A stretch of 7,194 bases of DNA from Candidatus Neomicrothrix sp. UBA2110. GTDB lineage: Bacteria > Actinomycetota > Acidimicrobiia > Acidimicrobiales > Poriferisodalaceae. The stretch spans positions 8,394 through 15,587 of the forward strand of contig DCYM01000090.1 of NCBI GenBank assembly GCA_002331465.1, in the 5' to 3' direction. Shown piece after piece: positions 5,397 through 7,194 of this stretch; within the stretch, counting starts at the first letter, position 1; the number at the start of each line of letters is the position of its first letter. Both the position numbers and the translations under genes were made by a program. The notes under the pieces were generated by a model, which saw nothing but the letters and a program-made list of their open reading frames with translations, did no database searches and had not been told where the DNA came from.

Positions 5397-6695
5397 CTAG
5401 AGTTCTACTTCCCAATCTCGAGTTTCGATGGCGCGCTTGATGGTGGAGAGAAATCCTGCTGCGTAACTTCCATCGAAAGCCCTGTGGTCCCAGGCCATCG
5501 CTAAATGACCTACGGAGTGGACAGCGATGCTTTCGTTGCCAAATCGGTCGGCGACCACGACGGGGCGTCGGGTTACGCCATCGGTGGAAAGTACCGCTAC
5601 TTGAGGTTGGTTGATGATTGCGGCAGTTGTGTATGTGCCGAAGCCTCCGTTGTTGGAGATGGTGAACGTACCGCCGCTGATGTCATCCAAATTGAGGCGC
5701 CGGTTTCGTGCACCTAATGCCAGGTTGTTCACGGCGAGCGCCAGTGCCTCAAGTCGGAGCCCGTCGGCTTGACGGACGACGGGAACAATTAATCCCTCGT
5801 AGTCGAGATCGACTGCTACACCTATGTTGATGTCGCCGTGGACTCTTAATCCTTCGTCTTCAACTGAGGCATTGAGGTAAGGCCACTCTTCAAGCGCTTC
5901 AACCACCGCGCGCATGATGAAGGGCAGATAGGTAAGGCTGAAGCCATGTTCGGCTCGCCAGGTTTCGCGGTGGGTGGATCTCACGTTTTCGACGTTCTCG
6001 TAGTCCACTTCCATGACCGTCAGTGCGTGGGGCGAGGAATGAGCTGAACGTGTCATGTGATTTGCGGTGGCGCGTCGGATGCTGTTGAAAGCTACGTATC
6101 GTGATTCTTTGGATGTGCGCGGGGCACTTTCGAGGTTTGGTTGGGGGTCGGGCGCTACCGACTCGTCGCGGTGACGGTCGTCGATAATGTTGAGTACGTC
6201 ATTTCTGGTGATGCGACCCCGCTGACCTGTGCCCTGGATGCGCTCCGTTTCAAGCCCGTGTTTTTTTATTAGGCGACGAACTACTGGCGACAGAAGCCGG
6301 GTGTCGCTGGCCTTATTTTGAATTTCGCTTCGTTTTGTACTCTGGTTTGACCCAGGTGAGGTTCGGTCGGAGTTGGGTTTAGTCGGAGTTGGCTGTCGCG
6401 AGTTAGCGGAATCGTTCGAATCTTGTACGACGGCTTCGGGGGTGCTCCTTGCGAACTCACCTTCAACGACTGCCAAGACAGTCCCGACAGCGATTGTCTC
6501 CCCTTCTGCGACTTTGAGTTCGATGATCGTTCCGGTGACTGGAGATGGAACTTCGGCATCAACTTTTTCGGTTGACACTTCGTAGAGCAATTCGTCGACG
6601 GTGACGGTGTCACCGACTTGTTTGAACCAGCGGGTGAGCGTGCCTTCTTCTACCGTTTCACCCAGTTGAGGGAGTTCGACATCGATAAGGGCCAT
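5397..6695 (-). CDS. dihydrolipoamide acyltransferase, E2 of a 2-oxoacid dehydrogenase complex (DlaT/SucB-like)
   Basis: This 432-residue E2 carries acyl groups from E1 on a lipoyl arm and transfers them to coenzyme A. Domains in order: one lipoyl domain (about 3-79) with the lipoylated lysine K44 in 'STEKVDAEVP'; a Ser/Thr/Pro/Asn-rich linker (80-131); a peripheral-subunit-binding domain (about 133-171, 'LLSPVVRRLIKKHGLE'); a second linker; and the catalytic domain (about 200-432). Catalytic H404 and D408 lie in 'DHRAFDG', and 'FTISNNGGFG' (344-353) is the transition-state loop. The C-terminal region resembles actinobacterial DlaT/SucB ('RFGNESIAVHSVGHLAMAWD'), but the substrate (pyruvate, 2-oxoglutarate or branched-chain oxoacid) cannot be fixed without E1. 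I chose ATG 6695-6693 because 'MALIDVELPQLGETVEEG' is the normal lipoyl-domain beginning. The frame is open farther upstream (an ATG at 6788), but that would overlap the E3 gene with unrelated residues. It starts 4 bases after the E3 stop. Confidence 0.92.
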   Translation of the reverse strand: MALIDVELPQLGETVEEGTLTRWFKQVGDTVTVDELLYEVSTEKVDAEVPSPVTGTIIELKVAEGETIAVGTVLAVVEGEFARSTPEAVVQDSNDSANSRQPTPTKPNSDRTSPGSNQSTKRSEIQNKASDTRLLSPVVRRLIKKHGLETERIQGTGQRGRITRNDVLNIIDDRHRDESVAPDPQPNLESAPRTSKESRYVAFNSIRRATANHMTRSAHSSPHALTVMEVDYENVENVRSTHRETWRAEHGFSLTYLPFIMRAVVEALEEWPYLNASVEDEGLRVHGDINIGVAVDLDYEGLIVPVVRQADGLRLEALALAVNNLALGARNRRLNLDDISGGTFTISNNGGFGTYTTAAIINQPQVAVLSTDGVTRRPVVVADRFGNESIAVHSVGHLAMAWDHRAFDGSYAAGFLSTIKRAIETRDWEVEL

Positions 6696-6699
6696 GGTT

Positions 6700-7194
6700 C
6701 TAGCCGTGGAGCGCTCGACCAGCAAGGTCAAGGACGGCTTCGCCGAATAGTTCTGACAGAGTCGGGTGAGGCTGAATGAACTCGGCAATTTCGTCGATTG
6801 TTGCCTCCCAGTTGACAGCTAGGTAGCCCTGGCTCAGTTGTTCAGTAGCCCAGGGGCCGATGAGGTGGACTCCTAGGAGTTGTCCCGCGCTGCCATCAGG
6901 GCGCCGCTCGGCGATGACTTTGACCATGCCGTCGGTTTCGTTGACGATCATCGCCCGGGCGTTTCCAGCAAAGTGATGCTTTACTACCGCTACGTCATGG
7001 CCAGCCTGTCGTGCTTGTTCTTCGGTCATTCCCGCGAAAGCAACTTCGGGGTGGCAATAGATGGCCCACGGGACTTTGAGGTAATCGATCGGTGTTGGGT
7101 TTTCCCCAACCATGTCACGAACAGCGAGCATCGCTTCGGCGAATGCGACGTGCGCGAGTTGAGGTGTGGCAATTAGGTCCCCAACTGCATAAAC
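6700..7194 (-). CDS. lpdA: dihydrolipoamide dehydrogenase (E3), C-terminal part (5' end outside window)
   Basis: The frame is open on the - strand from the window edge (7194) to TAG at 6702-6700, giving 164 residues of a protein that is usually about 460-480 long. E3 is the FAD enzyme that re-oxidises the dihydrolipoyl arm of E2 and reduces NAD+. The fragment begins with the FAD-binding 'VYAVGDLIATPQLAHVAFAE', then the dimerisation domain with 'VPWAIYCHPEVAFAGMTEEQA', and ends with the catalytic-base motif 'QPHPTLSE', where the His-Glu pair completes the partner subunit's active site. The redox-active disulfide and both Rossmann motifs would lie outside the window. The first in-window ATG (7131) is internal, because conserved sequence continues upstream of it. 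It is the first visible gene of the run leading into E2 and LipB-LipA, and any promoter is beyond 7194. Confidence 0.93.
   Translation of the reverse strand, partial: VYAVGDLIATPQLAHVAFAEAMLAVRDMVGENPTPIDYLKVPWAIYCHPEVAFAGMTEEQARQAGHDVAVVKHHFAGNARAMIVNETDGMVKVIAERRPDGSAGQLLGVHLIGPWATEQLSQGYLAVNWEATIDEIAEFIQPHPTLSELFGEAVLDLAGRALHG

Noticed and set aside
5163..5717. Two + strand open frames (5163-5504, 5505-5717) and similar ones at 3606-4452
   Set aside because: They lie antisense to the well-supported LipB-LipA and E2 genes and encode no recognisable protein; they are shadow frames.
6696..6788. Longer E2 with 31 extra N-terminal residues from the ATG at 6788
   Set aside because: It would overlap the conserved end of the E3 gene, and the extra residues are unlike a lipoyl domain; the standard beginning 'MALIDVELPQLGE' starts at 6695.
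6700..7131. ATG at 7131 as the E3 start
   Set aside because: The residues encoded from 7194 down to 7132 are the conserved FAD-binding 'GDLIATPQLAH' region, so the gene continues beyond the window.

Overview
The window looks like chromosomal DNA from a mid-GC (mid-50s % by eye) bacterium, most plausibly an actinomycete relative such as an uncultured Acidimicrobiia-type lineage. That placement is inference. It rests on the DlaT/SucB-like style of the E2 protein, frequent GTG starts and the general look of the proteins; no rRNA or other marker gene is present. Coding density is very high and no gene-free stretch exceeds about 60 bases. I see no tRNA, rRNA, CRISPR array, insertion sequence, phage gene or attachment site.

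Left part (1-1934): the C-terminal part of a large YfhO-like membrane protein on the + strand meets, tail to tail, a family 2 glycosyltransferase on the - strand. The two coding regions overlap by 40 bases. Both families belong to polyprenyl-phosphate-linked glycosylation of the cell envelope. Middle (1993-2772): a crotonase-fold acyl-CoA enzyme on the + strand, divergent from the glycosyltransferase across a 58-base AT-rich gap and probably closed by a hairpin terminator.

Right part (2825-7194, - strand): a tight run of four genes, read right to left. They are the C-terminal part of dihydrolipoamide dehydrogenase (E3), a dihydrolipoamide acyltransferase (E2) with one lipoyl domain, a single long gene that joins octanoyltransferase LipB to lipoyl synthase LipA, and an eight-helix membrane protein I cannot name. 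The gaps are 4, 0 and 31 bases.

This run holds the lipoylated E2, the E3 that re-oxidises it, and the two enzymes that build lipoate on it (LipB transfers octanoyl from ACP to the E2 lysine; LipA inserts two sulfurs). The LipB-LipA fusion is the most notable object here. The E1 subunit is not in the window; it may lie upstream of E3 (beyond 7194) or elsewhere.
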